A DNA stretch of 64,000 nucleotides, taken from NCBI RefSeq assembly GCF_028462125.1, contig NZ_CP115468.1, positions 3,964,708 to 4,028,707 on the forward strand, read 5' to 3'. A program made the position numbers and the translations under genes. Of this stretch, positions 48,357-58,907 are shown piece after piece (the first letter of the stretch is position 1; the number at the start of each line of letters is the position of its first letter). A model generated the notes under the pieces. The model saw only the letters and a program-made list of their open reading frames with translations. It did no database searches and was not told the origin of the DNA. The stretch comes from Leptospira sp. GIMC2001 (GTDB lineage: Bacteria; Spirochaetota; Leptospiria; Leptospirales; Leptospiraceae).

Positions 48357-49219
48357 TTTTTAATCCATTGGTTTGTTGAAAAATATTTATAGGATAACTT
48401 GTTTAGCCATCCATTTCTTCGTATTTCCTTTATAAAGAAATTCAGATGGTATAAAAATTCTATGTCGCCCTGTGCCACAGCCATCGAAAGATTCTCCTCT
48501 TGCACAGACGATAAAAGAGGAAGATAGTTGGTTTTAAGTGCTGGTTCCTTCTGCAATAATGCTTGAATACGAAAAGTATCTGCTACATAAACGTTAACAT
48601 TGTTTTTACGAAGTTCATTTACGGCTCTGAAATCATCCAAGTAAGAATATATTGGAAATTTTGGAAAGTTTTTCTTTAACCAGGCATGGTTTGGTCCATT
48701 CGATCTTACCGAAAATAAAATTCCAGATACAGTTTGTAAATCCAAGAGTGAACGAAATGGAGCCGAGGTTATTATCTGTCCTTCAGGTTCTGGTGGAAGT
48801 ATTTGTCTATTGATAAGACCCGCTGGACTGGTTATTAAATACGGATCTGTAAAATAAACCTTTCTAAATCTCTCTAAACTCGTCGATATCCCCGCAATTG
48901 CTATTTGCGTGTCACCTTTATCAAGACGATTAGCATGCTCATCAAAATCACGAAGAGGTAGAATTTTCAAATTCACGCCGAGGTATTTCGCATACTCTTG
49001 TGCAATTTCAACATCCAATCCAGGCGAACCTTCTACGGGATCATCAATGTAGAATGGATCATAGAATTGATTAACTGAAACTGTGAGTGTCTTTGTTTTT
49101 AGAATTTTTTGAAGAGTAGAACTCTCAGCATTCAATGAATTGGAAATGCTGAGACTAAGTGCCAATACACAAAAATATGTCACCTTCATAAAGTTTCTAT
49201 TCATACATGCATTATTCAT
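48353..49219 (-). CDS. Periplasmic solute-binding protein, family 3 (amino-acid type)
   Basis: A 288-residue exported protein. A signal peptide is visible in MKVTYFCVLALSLSISNSLNA; the ATG at 49219 adds ten residues and the ATG at 49189 (MKVTYFC) is an alternative. The mature part shows LTVSVNQFYDPFYIDD, GLDVEIAQEYAKYLGVNLKILP and GISTSLERFRKVYFTDPYL, as in SBP_bac_3 proteins. No ABC transporter is next to it; instead it overlaps the barrel gene. It may deliver ligand from the barrel to another system, or sense it. Ligand unknown. Confidence 0.77.
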   Translation of the reverse strand: MNNACMNRNFMKVTYFCVLALSLSISNSLNAESSTLQKILKTKTLTVSVNQFYDPFYIDDPVEGSPGLDVEIAQEYAKYLGVNLKILPLRDFDEHANRLDKGDTQIAIAGISTSLERFRKVYFTDPYLITSPAGLINRQILPPEPEGQIITSAPFRSLLDLQTVSGILFSVRSNGPNHAWLKKNFPKFPIYSYLDDFRAVNELRKNNVNVYVADTFRIQALLQKEPALKTNYLPLLSSVQEENLSMAVAQGDIEFLYHLNFFIKEIRRNGWLNKLSYKYFSTNQWIKK

Positions 49220-49291
49220 ATAATACTGTAATGATCGTCGAAACTTTTGATTCCTTACAAGGATTTTATTTTTATCGAATTGAATCTAATT

Positions 49292-50545
49292 TCAATTTAG
49301 TATTTCAAATTCAGTCCTACGATTCTTTTTCGAGACATTCTCATCAGTACCTTGATATAAAGGCTCATTAGGACCTTTACCCTCTGTTTCCAGTCTTGTA
49401 GATTTTATCCCTTGTTTCACAATGTACTCTTTTACAGAATTAGCCCTATCTCTTGATAATTTCATATTATCTTCTAAATTTCCATTAAGATCTGTATGTC
49501 CGATAATTCTAATTTTGACTGAAGAATTTTTCTTCATATATTCGACAATTTGATTTAAAGGAATTTTAGATGAATCCAAAAGTTCATGCGATGACTTTTC
49601 GAAATTGATATTGTCTAAACTGATTTTTTTATTCTCTACCAAATTCTGTTCGATTGTTTTAGGAATATAAGCAGAGAATATATTAAAATTTTTGCCCTCT
49701 TCTCTTCTACAGAATAGAATAGTCTTAGACAAGCGATGATAACTAAAATACGCTTCATCTCCTTTCGTATTGAAATCAGATCCTAGATTCTCAATTGAAC
49801 CTACTGCTTTAGTTCCATCCCAGTTAGCAGAATAAAGATCGAAGCCTCCAAAGCCACCCTGACGATTCGAAGAAAAGAAAATATTCTTCTGATCATCAGA
49901 TAATGATGCAGCAATGGTTGCATTCGCATCATTTACTGGACCGCTTAAGGCAACTGCCGGAGTCCATTTATTTCCCTGCTTTTTTGAAATATAGATTCTC
50001 GCAAGTTCTGGCTGAGAGAATGGATATCTGGTAAATAGCATTGTGTCGCCAACAACATGAGGATTCTCTTCGATCATATCAGAATTGATTTCAATAGGTA
50101 ATGGTTGCGGGTCACTCCAACCATTTCCAACCTTTTCTGATACATAAATATCTCTTGAGATTCCTATTTTACCATTTGCCAATCGAGCTTCCCAAGATCC
50201 GTCACGGTTGGAAGAGAAATAAATATATTTACCATCGGCTGTTATGAATGGGCTTTGATCATCAAATTCAGAATTTAATTCTACTACTTCTTTGGGAAAA
50301 TCCCAAGTTCCATCTGTTTTTCGATTCGAAGAAAAAATATCTGTATAACTATTTCGATCACGTTTTGAATAGAAGTATAACGTTTGCCCATCTGTTGACA
50401 ATGAGGGTGAAAATTCTTGAAATGATGTATTCACATTTCCTCTAATCTCCTCAACAACTAATTCTGATTGTGCGAACACAGAATTGGAAAGAAGCAAGCA
50501 GTGAATAACAAAAACTACAAAAAAAATTTTGAATCTAAAAACCAT
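49292..50545 (-). CDS. OmpA-family protein with beta-propeller (PD40) repeats
   Basis: A 417-residue exported protein. A signal peptide (MVFRFKIFFVVFVIHCLLLSNSVFA) is followed by PD40-type propeller blades, seen as repeated FSPSLSTDGQTLYFYSKRD and QSPFITADGKYIYFSSNRDG motifs. The C-terminal 110 residues are an OmpA-like peptidoglycan-binding domain (RIIGHTDLNGNLEDNMKLS, RANSVKEYIVKQGI). GGAGG precedes the ATG. It would link the outer envelope to peptidoglycan. Confidence 0.85.
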   Translation of the reverse strand: MVFRFKIFFVVFVIHCLLLSNSVFAQSELVVEEIRGNVNTSFQEFSPSLSTDGQTLYFYSKRDRNSYTDIFSSNRKTDGTWDFPKEVVELNSEFDDQSPFITADGKYIYFSSNRDGSWEARLANGKIGISRDIYVSEKVGNGWSDPQPLPIEINSDMIEENPHVVGDTMLFTRYPFSQPELARIYISKKQGNKWTPAVALSGPVNDANATIAASLSDDQKNIFFSSNRQGGFGGFDLYSANWDGTKAVGSIENLGSDFNTKGDEAYFSYHRLSKTILFCRREEGKNFNIFSAYIPKTIEQNLVENKKISLDNINFEKSSHELLDSSKIPLNQIVEYMKKNSSVKIRIIGHTDLNGNLEDNMKLSRDRANSVKEYIVKQGIKSTRLETEGKGPNEPLYQGTDENVSKKNRRTEFEILN

Positions 50546-50591
50546 TATAAACCTCCAAGAAAGGAAGTTTCAAAAATCAAAGCAATCGATT

Positions 50592-51848
50592 CTATCGAAT
50601 ATATGCTTTGAGTACTTCTGGTATTTCTATTTGTCCATTATCTGTTTGATAGTTTTCTAGAATTGCCGCAAGCGTTCTTCCGATAGCAAGACCTGAACCA
50701 TTCAAAGTATGAACCAATAGATTCTTCCCTTCTCTATTTTTGTATCGGATTTTTGCTCGTCTTGCCTGATAGTCCTGGAAGTTAGAAACAGAAGAAATTT
50801 CCATATATCGATTCAATCCTGGCATCCAAACTTCCAAATCGTAGGTTTTAGAGGAAGAAGCGGAAATATCTCCCGAACAAAGTAGTACAACTCTATAGTG
50901 GAGGTTCAATTTTTGTAATATAGATTCTGCATCCTTTAGCATTTTCTCATGTTGATTCTGAGAATCTTCCGGATGGCAAAATTTAACCAATTCTACTTTC
51001 TGAAATTGGTGAACTCTCACAAGCCCTCTCGTATCTCTTCCGTAAGAACCAGCTTCCCTTCGAAAACAAGATGTGTGAGCCATAATTGAAATCGGAAGAT
51101 CCTTATCAGCGATTATCTCATCTCTATAAAGATTGGTAAGAGGTACTTCTGCAGTGGGAATTAAATTGAGTCGATCATTTTCTAAATGATAAAATTCTTC
51201 CCTAAATTTGGGCAATTGTCCCGTTGCTGTAAGGGATTCATCATTGACCAAACTTGGAACCCAGACTTCCTGATAACCATTGGATGTTGCATGATGATCG
51301 AGCATAAAATTCATCAGCGCTCTTTCCATCTTAGCAGCTAACCCAAAATAGGTGTAAAATCTTGCTCCAGAAATCTTGACTCCACGTTCGAAATCAAGAA
51401 TTCCTAATGCTTCACCTATTTCGTAATGTGGTTTAGGATCGAAATTGAATTCTCTCTTTTTACCAAAAACTGATACCTCAATATTATCCGCTTCTGACTT
51501 TCCTGCAGGAACGTCATCAGATAGAAAATTCGGCATTGCGAGATTCAAGTCTGCAAGTTGAGTTTCAACAGAATTCAATTTCTCTTCTAATTCTTTAATC
51601 TTGTTTCCAATCTCACGAACAGAATCGGAAGCCGATGTTATATCTTCACCTTTTGCTTTTAAAGCTCCAATTTCTTTGGAGGCAGAATTCCTTTCCGAGC
51701 GAAGTTCATCTGTTTCCGCTTGTAGAGTTCTTTTACTTTGTATCAATGTGAGAAGTGTATTTTCCACACCCGCATCGTACATGTTTCGCTTTTTTAGAAG
51801 ATTAACTAGATCTTCTGGCTGGTTGAGAATTCGATTTAAATCAAGCAT
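50592..51848 (-). CDS. serS: Seryl-tRNA synthetase
   Basis: A 418-residue class II synthetase. The N-terminal coiled coil (about 30-100) that binds the long variable arm of tRNA-Ser is present, as are motif 2 ([18 protein letters not shown]) and motif 3 ([19 protein letters not shown]). It charges the three tRNA-Ser species encoded in this window. Its start overlaps the tatD stop by 8 bp, so the two are co-translated. Confidence 0.96.
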   Translation of the reverse strand: MLDLNRILNQPEDLVNLLKKRNMYDAGVENTLLTLIQSKRTLQAETDELRSERNSASKEIGALKAKGEDITSASDSVREIGNKIKELEEKLNSVETQLADLNLAMPNFLSDDVPAGKSEADNIEVSVFGKKREFNFDPKPHYEIGEALGILDFERGVKISGARFYTYFGLAAKMERALMNFMLDHHATSNGYQEVWVPSLVNDESLTATGQLPKFREEFYHLENDRLNLIPTAEVPLTNLYRDEIIADKDLPISIMAHTSCFRREAGSYGRDTRGLVRVHQFQKVELVKFCHPEDSQNQHEKMLKDAESILQKLNLHYRVVLLCSGDISASSSKTYDLEVWMPGLNRYMEISSVSNFQDYQARRAKIRYKNREGKNLLVHTLNGSGLAIGRTLAAILENYQTDNGQIEIPEVLKAYIR

Positions 51849-52668
51849 CGTAGTAAGCCTTTCTGTTTAGAAACTTTTGAGAATTAGAAAATAACTTTTC
51901 TTCAATAACTGCGTTCGATTCCGAACGCAATGAAAATATTTTTTCGAGAACTATCGGCATATTTGAGGATTCATTTCTCTTTCCACGAAAAGGCGGTGGA
52001 GCAAGAAAAGGTGCGTCTGTCTCTATTAACAATGCATCAAGTGGAAGTTTGGTTGCCGCATCTTGGATTTCGTGGGCTGATTTAAAAGCAACTATTCCAG
52101 AAAGAGATACATAATATCCCAAATCAACAAATTTTTTACCGGCATTATAATCATAAGTAAAGCAATGAATTACACCTGTTGCTTTCGTCTTCCAAGATTT
52201 GAGCACATCATAAGTATCCTGAAAACCTTCTCGAGAATGTATCACAACTGGAATCTTAGTTCGCGCGGATACTTCTAGAAATTTTTCCAATATTTCAATT
52301 TGGATATTTTTGGAATCGGCTGTATGATACAGATCAATTCCAATTTCACCTATTGCTGAAAGTTTCGGATCTGAAATATTTTGATCAATTAAATCTATAA
52401 TTTCTTCGGCTTTAGGAAATTCATGAGTCTCTGTCGGGTGACATCCAATCGAGTAATGTACGGACGGATAATCCGAAGAATCTCCAAAATTATCATAATC
52501 TGTATGAGCGATTTTTTTGGCTCGAATAGATGACTCTAGATCTATCCCTATTTGAAGTATTTTTTGCACTCCTGCAGACTTAGCTTTTTTCAAAGAAACC
52601 TCAATTTCTTGGCCTTGTTCCTGAATTATGTCTAAGTGGCAGTGTGTATCTATGATCCGAAAGCTCAT
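51841..52668 (-). CDS. tatD: TatD-family metal-dependent DNase
   Basis: A 275-residue TIM-barrel hydrolase. The metal site is visible in [40 protein letters not shown] and [21 protein letters not shown]. The start is taken at 52668 ([12 protein letters not shown]); the ATG at 52677 is an alternative. It would act as a 3'-5' exonuclease or in DNA repair. Upstream of serS. Confidence 0.9.
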   Translation of the reverse strand: MSFRIIDTHCHLDIIQEQGQEIEVSLKKAKSAGVQKILQIGIDLESSIRAKKIAHTDYDNFGDSSDYPSVHYSIGCHPTETHEFPKAEEIIDLIDQNISDPKLSAIGEIGIDLYHTADSKNIQIEILEKFLEVSARTKIPVVIHSREGFQDTYDVLKSWKTKATGVIHCFTYDYNAGKKFVDLGYYVSLSGIVAFKSAHEIQDAATKLPLDALLIETDAPFLAPPPFRGKRNESSNMPIVLEKIFSLRSESNAVIEEKLFSNSQKFLNRKAYYDA

Positions 52669-52780
52669 AAAATGCAATCATCCTTGACGGTTTTGTCAAA
52701 TCTACAAAAGGTTGAAATAAAAGAACTTAGTTCTTCCGATAAATAAAAAGGTCGTCTTTGTTACCAAGAAGGTTAGTTCC

Positions 52781-53776
52781 GTGGACAGTAAGAAATATCT
52801 CACTCTAATTTTCTATCGCTTAAGATACAAATTCCAAGAATGGAAGCTTAGATTATCTCAACAGTACAGCGACCTAAATATCAAAGGTCGTGAAAAACTT
52901 ACTATCATGGTCATTCCTCACACAGAGAGGAAAACCGTCAACTTCGTCATTTCTTACAAAGCCATAACAATTTTTCTTGGATTGATTGTTGTATTGATGT
53001 TCGTAAGTGCAGTGAATGTTTTGAGCCATAGTGGATCAGTACATGAACTGACTGAACTAAACCTCTCTAATATTGATTTCCAAAGACAATCAGAAAAACT
53101 CAAAGAAGAAGTTAGTTCGCTTCATTCAACAATCAATTATTATTATGATCGAATTTCTTCTCTTTATATAAAACTTGGTGGGGATCCTTCAAAAGTATCA
53201 AAAGGCATAGGTGGTGCTTCTCCAAGAATTTCTGAGTTCTCGGAGACAAAATCTTCTTCGAAGGATTTAACATCAGAGACTTACAAGATTAAAGAAGACA
53301 TTCACAATTTAAAATTATCCAGAGAACTTTCTGAAGAAATCATCAACATGATAAAAAAAAGAAAGTCTATTATCAAACATACACCATCTGTCTGGCCGAC
53401 TAGAGGATATGTTCTTTTTCCTTATGGTAAATTCATTTCGCCAATCACAGGAAAAGAAGAGTTCAATAAAGGATTGGATATTGCGGCATTTCCAGGTTCA
53501 GAAATTGTATCCACTGCACCAGGACTTGTTTATGAAATCGGACAATCTTCAACAACAGGTTACTATATAAAAATAGCGCATAAATTTGGTTGGAAAACGA
53601 TTTACTCAAATCTTGACCGAGTCAAAGTGAATAAAAACGAGAAAGTTTCAAAAGGTGATGTGATAGGATATGTTGGAAAATCTTCTGAGAATCCAATCTA
53701 TCATGTTCATTATGAAGTTCATGTCGGAACACAAACATTGAACCCTTTTTCTTTCTTAAATCAGATTCAGGAATAA
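52781..53776 (+). CDS. LytM-like (M23) membrane-anchored protein with degenerate active site
   Basis: A 331-residue inner-membrane protein. A cytoplasmic lead of 60 residues precedes one helix (62-80), then a coiled coil (about 92-130) and a helical linker, and a LytM domain at 205-331. The zinc-ligand His of HxGxD is Asn229 (FNKGLD) and the later YxHL-type His is Asn277 (YSNL); the HxH motif (308-310) remains. So it probably does not cleave peptidoglycan but may regulate a hydrolase, as EnvC does. GTG start with AAGG upstream. It abuts the bactofilin gene. Confidence 0.8.
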   Translation: MDSKKYLTLIFYRLRYKFQEWKLRLSQQYSDLNIKGREKLTIMVIPHTERKTVNFVISYKAITIFLGLIVVLMFVSAVNVLSHSGSVHELTELNLSNIDFQRQSEKLKEEVSSLHSTINYYYDRISSLYIKLGGDPSKVSKGIGGASPRISEFSETKSSSKDLTSETYKIKEDIHNLKLSRELSEEIINMIKKRKSIIKHTPSVWPTRGYVLFPYGKFISPITGKEEFNKGLDIAAFPGSEIVSTAPGLVYEIGQSSTTGYYIKIAHKFGWKTIYSNLDRVKVNKNEKVSKGDVIGYVGKSSENPIYHVHYEVHVGTQTLNPFSFLNQIQE

Positions 53777-54130
53777 ATGGCTCAACCTCACAGAACGGAA
53801 GACGAATTCGTAGTTAATAGTATAATTGGAGAAGGTGCAGAATTCACTGGAGAATTTCGACTTTCTGGTCTCATCAGAATTGATGGTATATTCAAAGGAC
53901 TCATAGTGACTGATGGAAAAGTTCTGGTTGGGAAATCAGGAGTAGTTGATACCGATATTCGAGCTAAAGTTGTAGTGGCAGGTGGTGAAGTTCGCGGAAA
54001 TATCTACGCAACTGAACGTGTCACTTTACTATCAAGTTGTAGATTAACTGGTGATATAGTTACTCCAAGATTGATAATTGAAGAAGGTGTTGTTTTTCAA
54101 GGAAGCTGCACGATCAATCCCAGAACATAA
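53777..54130 (+). CDS. Bactofilin
   Basis: A 117-residue protein that forms polymerising beta-helix filaments. The domain is seen in SIIGEGAEFTGEFRLSGLI, RIDGIFKGLIVTDGKVLVG and GEVRGNIYATERVTLLSSC. It starts directly after the M23 stop, and bactofilin plus degenerate M23 protein pairs are known to shape the envelope in other bacteria. The full operon here extends through a YaaR protein and an ABC exporter. A role in cell shape is inferred. Confidence 0.9.
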   Translation: MAQPHRTEDEFVVNSIIGEGAEFTGEFRLSGLIRIDGIFKGLIVTDGKVLVGKSGVVDTDIRAKVVVAGGEVRGNIYATERVTLLSSCRLTGDIVTPRLIIEEGVVFQGSCTINPRT

Positions 54131-54188
54131 AATTGCATTATGTCCCTTTTTAATTAGATTTTTTACAGAAAAAACCGATCATTAAGGT

Positions 54189-54686
54189 ATGCTCCCATCA
54201 CCCATTGGACCAAGGCTTACTCCTTCTAAATCAGGAATATCGAATAACAATTCTTCTTCATCAAAAGCGAGATCTCCTAAAAGCTCATCTCCAATAACAA
54301 ATTCTGATCGTCCAGATTTTGCGGAACTGTTAGAAGCTATCGCTCCATCACATAAAGAATCAACCAGGGAAATCAATGAACTTTGGAGAGATTTACCCGA
54401 GATTGAGAGAAATTTAATATCTGACAGATCTTCAGAAAATTTGCAAATATACAAAGAGCAAATTCGTTCCATCCTAAAACTCATTTTAGCAAAAAACACA
54501 AGAGAAGAAAAGCTTCAATCACCTATAAAGGGATCATCACAGAAGAAACAACATTTTCATGTCGTTCATATTGATGAGAAACTTAAGTTGTTGGCTGAAA
54601 CAATAACCCATCCACAGAATTCTGCCTTTCAAATCCTCAAGCAAATGGATAGTATCAAAGGATTACTTCTAGATATTCAAACTTAA
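54189..54686 (+). CDS. DUF327/YaaR-like protein
   Basis: A 165-residue soluble protein resembling the YaaR (DUF327) family: the core is seen in DFAELLEAIAPSHKESTREINELWRDLPEIERNLIS and EQIRSILKLILAKNTR. The first 45 residues are Ser-rich and disordered. No catalytic motif. Its stop overlaps the ATG of the exporter by one base. The start is poorly supported, since AAGG is only 1-2 bases before ATG. Function unknown. Confidence 0.7.
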   Translation: MLPSPIGPRLTPSKSGISNNNSSSSKARSPKSSSPITNSDRPDFAELLEAIAPSHKESTREINELWRDLPEIERNLISDRSSENLQIYKEQIRSILKLILAKNTREEKLQSPIKGSSQKKQHFHVVHIDEKLKLLAETITHPQNSAFQILKQMDSIKGLLLDIQT

Positions 54687-56476
54687 TGATACATACATTA
54701 AAGCATATTTGGCCATTCCTTAAACCTTATAAATTTGGAATCATTTGGGCAGGAATCTCACTAATTTTTACTTCTGTAGCCACTCTATCCTTAGGTCAAG
54801 GACTCCGAATTCTTGTAGATATCGGATTCTCGGAAAATGGAAATTCAGAGCTGCTAACACTACTTCCAATCAATGTTGATCAATGGGAACAAACGGCTAA
54901 GTTAGCTTTAGCAATTGCCTTTCTAGGTATACTCGGCCTATTGCTTGCGTCTGGAACTTTTGTAAGACACTACCTCGTTTCTTGGATAGGCGAAAGGGTT
55001 TCTACCGATTTAAGAATATCTGTTTTCAATCATGTGATAGATATGGAACCTACATATTTTGAAGAAAATTCTGTGGGTGAAATTCAATCTCGCATTCTGA
55101 CAGACACAACGTTACTGCAAACTGTTGTCGGTTCTTCGTTTTCTATTTTCTTGAGAAATACATTGATTTTCTTCCTGGGCGTAATCTGGTTATTTATTAC
55201 AAATCCAAAATTGACTGGCTTAGTACTAATTTCTGTTCCATTAGTTGTATTCCCTATTCTATTGTTCGGAAAGAAAGTAAAATCATTATCTAAGAATACC
55301 CAAGATAGATTGGCATCCGTTGGTTCGCACGTAAACGAATCACTTCTAAATATACGAACCGTTCAAGCCTTTCATCATCAAGATTTAGAAAAAGTTAGGT
55401 TCACTGGTTTTGCTGAAGAAGCCTTTACAGTATCAGCAAGACGGATTTTATTCCGATCATTTATGATCGTAATCGTGATCTCTCTTATATTTGCTGGAAT
55501 ATCTTTTATGATATGGACTGGAGGCAAAGATGTTTTGGATGGGACAATCACTCCCGGTGAACTGATCGCTTTTTCTTTTTATGCAATTATCGTTGCGAGC
55601 GCACTTGGTTCGGTATCCGAAGTAATTGGTGATTTGCAAAGAGCTGCAGGTGCAACAGAAAGATTGATCGAGTTACTGAATTTAAAACCAAAAATTCAGA
55701 ATCCAGTTGATTCTCAAAAATTATCTATTCCCGTTCGAAATTCTTATACTGTTGAATTTAACTCTGTAAATTTCTATTATCCATCAAGACTTGACAAACC
55801 AGCACTAGACCAACTATCTCTAATTATTCCAGCTGGAAAAGTAACGGCTCTCGTCGGACCGTCTGGAGCAGGCAAATCAACTATTTTTGATTTGATCCTC
55901 CGTTTCCACGATCCAAGCAAAGGATCCATTAGTATAAATGAAGTGCCTATTAATTTCGTAGATCTTAAAGCTCTACGAAATCTTATTGGAGTTGTTCCTC
56001 AACAACCGAATCTGTTCTCGGGAACAGTAGAATCAAATATCCTATATGGCAAACCTGATGCAAATTTTGATGATGTTGTTGCTTCTGCCAAAGCAGCGCA
56101 TTGCCTAGAATTTATAGAGAAACTTCCAAATAAATTTCAAACTGCATTAGGAGAAAATGGAGTGCGTTTATCTGGTGGGCAAAAGCAAAGAATTGCGATT
56201 GCTCGTGCTGTTTTAAAAAATCCTGCAATTCTTTTACTTGATGAAGCTACTTCAGCCTTAGATGCGGAAAGTGAGTTCCATATTCAGAAAGCATTACAGG
56301 AATTGACTGCCGCAAGAACGACTTTGATGATTGCTCATCGCCTATCAACCGTTATTAGGGCAGATCTTATTTATGTATTGGATCAAGGTAGAGTTGTGGG
56401 CAAAGGAACTCATTCTGAACTTTTGGAGAATAATGAATTGTATAGAAAATTGGCTCAATTGCAACTCTTTGCATAG
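54686..56476 (+). CDS. MsbA-like ABC exporter
   Basis: A 596-residue half-transporter. Six membrane helices lie in the first 320 residues, then an ABC domain with GPSGAGKS as Walker A, LSGGQKQRIAIARAVL as signature, and ILLLDEATSALD as Walker B. It would act as a homodimer, exporting a lipid, lipid-linked sugar or drug. MsbA-like role is a family-level inference. It closes the M23-bactofilin-YaaR operon and is convergent with parB. Confidence 0.88.
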   Translation: MIHTLKHIWPFLKPYKFGIIWAGISLIFTSVATLSLGQGLRILVDIGFSENGNSELLTLLPINVDQWEQTAKLALAIAFLGILGLLLASGTFVRHYLVSWIGERVSTDLRISVFNHVIDMEPTYFEENSVGEIQSRILTDTTLLQTVVGSSFSIFLRNTLIFFLGVIWLFITNPKLTGLVLISVPLVVFPILLFGKKVKSLSKNTQDRLASVGSHVNESLLNIRTVQAFHHQDLEKVRFTGFAEEAFTVSARRILFRSFMIVIVISLIFAGISFMIWTGGKDVLDGTITPGELIAFSFYAIIVASALGSVSEVIGDLQRAAGATERLIELLNLKPKIQNPVDSQKLSIPVRNSYTVEFNSVNFYYPSRLDKPALDQLSLIIPAGKVTALVGPSGAGKSTIFDLILRFHDPSKGSISINEVPINFVDLKALRNLIGVVPQQPNLFSGTVESNILYGKPDANFDDVVASAKAAHCLEFIEKLPNKFQTALGENGVRLSGGQKQRIAIARAVLKNPAILLLDEATSALDAESEFHIQKALQELTAARTTLMIAHRLSTVIRADLIYVLDQGRVVGKGTHSELLENNELYRKLAQLQLFA

Positions 56477-56486
56477 CTTTAGAGTT

Positions 56487-57371
56487 TTATATTTTAATTC
56501 CCATTTGCTCTAGAATAGATTCCATTTGTTCTAAGTTCGTATAATGCAAAACAATCTTACCTTTTCCGTTATTCTCATTATGTTGCAATTCGACCTTTGA
56601 AGAATATTTATTTCTCAGCTTCGATTCTAATTTGAGTAAGCTCTGATCTTTTGCTTTTGGTGACTTAGAAGATTTTGACTTTGGTTTGCTATCACCCATA
56701 ACCTCTGCCACGTAGTCTTCAACTTGTCTCGCTGTCCATCCACCATTGATAATCTTATCGATTGTCTCTAGTTGCTTCCTTTCATCTGCTATCGATAGAA
56801 CTGGTCTCGCTTGACCTTCGCTAATTTTACCTTGGCGAATCAGTTCTTGAATCTTAGTTGGAAAATTCAATAACCGAATTAAATTTGAGATAGTGGAACG
56901 GTTCTTACCCATTCTAGTTGCAAGTTCCGAAATCTTTATTCCAAGTTCATCTGAAAGTTTCTGGTAAGCCATAGCTTCATCAATAGGATTTAAATTTTCC
57001 CTTTGAATATTTTCCAAGATGGCCATTTCCAAAGATTCTTTTTTCGATACGACTTTTACTAATGCTGGGATTTTTTGAAAGCCAGCTTTTTTACAAGCTC
57101 TTACTCTTCGTTCTCCTGCAATGAGTTCGTATCCTCTATCTGTTTTTTGCACAACAACAGGTTGAATTACTCCATGCTGTTTTATTGTTACTGCGAGCTC
57201 ATCAATACTTGCATCAGAGAAAGTTTTTCTGGGTTGGTTTGGATTGGGTAGTATCTCGGAGATTTTTATTTCTCGAAGATTACTATTACCGTCATAATTC
57301 ATTTCTTGTTTGTTTTCGTTTATGGGAATTAAATTTCCCAAACCACGACCAAGTACTTTTGATTTCGCCAT
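56487..57371 (-). CDS. parB: Chromosome partitioning protein ParB
   Basis: A 294-residue ParB/Spo0J. ISEILPNPNQPRKTFSDASIDELAVTIKQHG is the N-terminal CTPase region, with the box GERRVRACKKAG and ENIQRENLNPIDEA following, then a helix-turn-helix (ISELATRMGKNRSTISNLIRLL). The C-terminus is a dimerisation domain. It binds parS and spreads, working with ParA. Two parS-like sites are at 58627 and 59575. Confidence 0.94.
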   Translation of the reverse strand: MAKSKVLGRGLGNLIPINENKQEMNYDGNSNLREIKISEILPNPNQPRKTFSDASIDELAVTIKQHGVIQPVVVQKTDRGYELIAGERRVRACKKAGFQKIPALVKVVSKKESLEMAILENIQRENLNPIDEAMAYQKLSDELGIKISELATRMGKNRSTISNLIRLLNFPTKIQELIRQGKISEGQARPVLSIADERKQLETIDKIINGGWTARQVEDYVAEVMGDSKPKSKSSKSPKAKDQSLLKLESKLRNKYSSKVELQHNENNGKGKIVLHYTNLEQMESILEQMGIKI

Positions 57372-57376
57372 TCGAA

Positions 57377-58135
57377 TTATCTCCCTATCACTTCTTTTGC
57401 AAGGCTTCGATAACTTGAAGAACCAATCCCATCTGAATCGTAAAGATTGATTGGTTTACCAAAGGATGGAGCTTCGCTCAATTTAATATTTCTTGGAATT
57501 AAAGTTTGATATACTTTATCTTGAAAATAATTTCTCACATCTTCTGCAACTTGGTTAGCAAGATTTGTTCTTTTGTCATACATAGTTAGAACTACTCCAT
57601 CCAACTCAAGCGAAGTGTTAAGATTCGTCTGAACCATAGCAATGATTTTCATTAACTGACTCAGTCCCTCCAAGGCAAAATATTCTGTCTGAAGAGTAAT
57701 CATCACAGAGTCAGATGCACATAATGCATTGATTGTTAAAATTCCAAGAGATGGTGGACAATCGATTAGAATAAAATCATATTCCGATCTAATTTCCTTA
57801 AGAGCTTCTCTAAGTTTGTATTCTCTTCTTTCGTTATCAAGCAAATCCACCTCCGATCCACTGAGATTGATGTTCGCTGGAATGATATGCAGATTATCAA
57901 TTCCTGTTTTGCTAATTGTCTCACTTACCGAGCATTCTCCGAGAAGAAGCTCATAAGTTGTTTTTGTTATTTTATTAATTTCAAGTCCAAGACCAGAACC
58001 TGAGTTGCCTTGAGGATCGATATCCACTATTAAAACTTTCTTACCAATTTCGCATAGGCACGCAGCAAGATTGATTGCTGTTGTCGTTTTACCTACTCCA
58101 CCCTTTTGATTGCTTATGGAGATAATTTTTCCCAT
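57377..58135 (-). CDS. parA: Chromosome partitioning ATPase ParA (Soj-like)
   Basis: A 252-residue deviant-Walker ATPase. The P-loop is [14 protein letters not shown], followed by [12 protein letters not shown] and [14 protein letters not shown]. It uses ATP-dependent DNA binding to move ParB-parS complexes. Its start overlaps the rsmG end by 22 bp and parB follows 5 bp later, so all three are one operon. Confidence 0.95.
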   Translation of the reverse strand: MGKIISISNQKGGVGKTTTAINLAACLCEIGKKVLIVDIDPQGNSGSGLGLEINKITKTTYELLLGECSVSETISKTGIDNLHIIPANINLSGSEVDLLDNERREYKLREALKEIRSEYDFILIDCPPSLGILTINALCASDSVMITLQTEYFALEGLSQLMKIIAMVQTNLNTSLELDGVVLTMYDKRTNLANQVAEDVRNYFQDKVYQTLIPRNIKLSEAPSFGKPINLYDSDGIGSSSYRSLAKEVIGR

Positions 58136-58866
58136 GTCTTTTCCTTAATTTCTCTTGAGATAATTTTCCAATCTCTTGGATAACCATGTTTTGCTTGAGA
58201 TAGCTTTTTCAATACTTTAATATGTCTGCTCCCTAGAAAACTTAGTTCATCCAATTCGATCTTGCCTTGAATTGTATATCCACACTCGGACAAAATTTCC
58301 GATTCCACTTTCTGCCACTGTTGTTCTTTTGCTAGAAACGGACAAAAGAAACCACCAATCTTCACTAAGCGTGTAACGATTTCAGCAGAGAATGGATAAG
58401 GAATTGAAGCTCGCATCACAACCAGATCAAAATTACCTTTAGCCTCTTCTGCTCTTTTATATATAAATTGTAAATTCTTAGAATGAGTTTTTAACTGCTT
58501 CCACCATTCCTCAAGTAAGCTTAACTTTCTACGTTGGCTATCCATCAGTGTTACGATTGGACTTTCTTTTAAACATATAAAAAGGAAACCTGGGAGTCCC
58601 GGACCAGTTCCCACATCTAGTATTTTTGTTTCACGTGAAATGAATCCATTACCCGCCAGAACATAAATGCTGAAGGCTGATTCCAAAACATGTCGTATCA
58701 AAATATTGTTACCGTCATTCTTAGAAAAAAATCCCCCTTCTACATTCTTAGTTTCCAAGAAGCGAAGGTATTCGCTCAAAATTTCTAGATCAAATTCTTC
58801 CAAGATATCTTCCCATGTAGTTGGGAAATTCAGTTTAAAAGCATCTTCAAGTTCTTTATAGGACAT
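58114..58866 (-). CDS. rsmG: 16S rRNA (guanine-527-N7)-methyltransferase RsmG
   Basis: A 250-residue SAM methyltransferase. [19 protein letters not shown] (here [13 protein letters not shown]) is the SAM motif, with [16 protein letters not shown] the following acidic loop and VVMRAS the second. Such genes sit with parAB and mnmG in many bacteria. It carries a parS-like site inside its coding sequence (58627-58642). Overlaps parA. Confidence 0.92.
   Translation of the reverse strand: MSYKELEDAFKLNFPTTWEDILEEFDLEILSEYLRFLETKNVEGGFFSKNDGNNILIRHVLESAFSIYVLAGNGFISRETKILDVGTGPGLPGFLFICLKESPIVTLMDSQRRKLSLLEEWWKQLKTHSKNLQFIYKRAEEAKGNFDLVVMRASIPYPFSAEIVTRLVKIGGFFCPFLAKEQQWQKVESEILSECGYTIQGKIELDELSFLGSRHIKVLKKLSQAKHGYPRDWKIISREIKEKTWEKLSP
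58627..58642. other. parS-like ParB-binding site 1
   Basis: TGTTTCACGTGAAATG matches the known consensus TGTTTCACGTGAAACA at 14 of 16 positions, including the 12-bp palindromic core. It lies inside rsmG, upstream of the parA and parB genes. Confidence 0.72.
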
Positions 58867-58907
58867 AATCGATAGTTAACCTTTTTGTATTTTAGCCGAT
58901 AGCTTTA

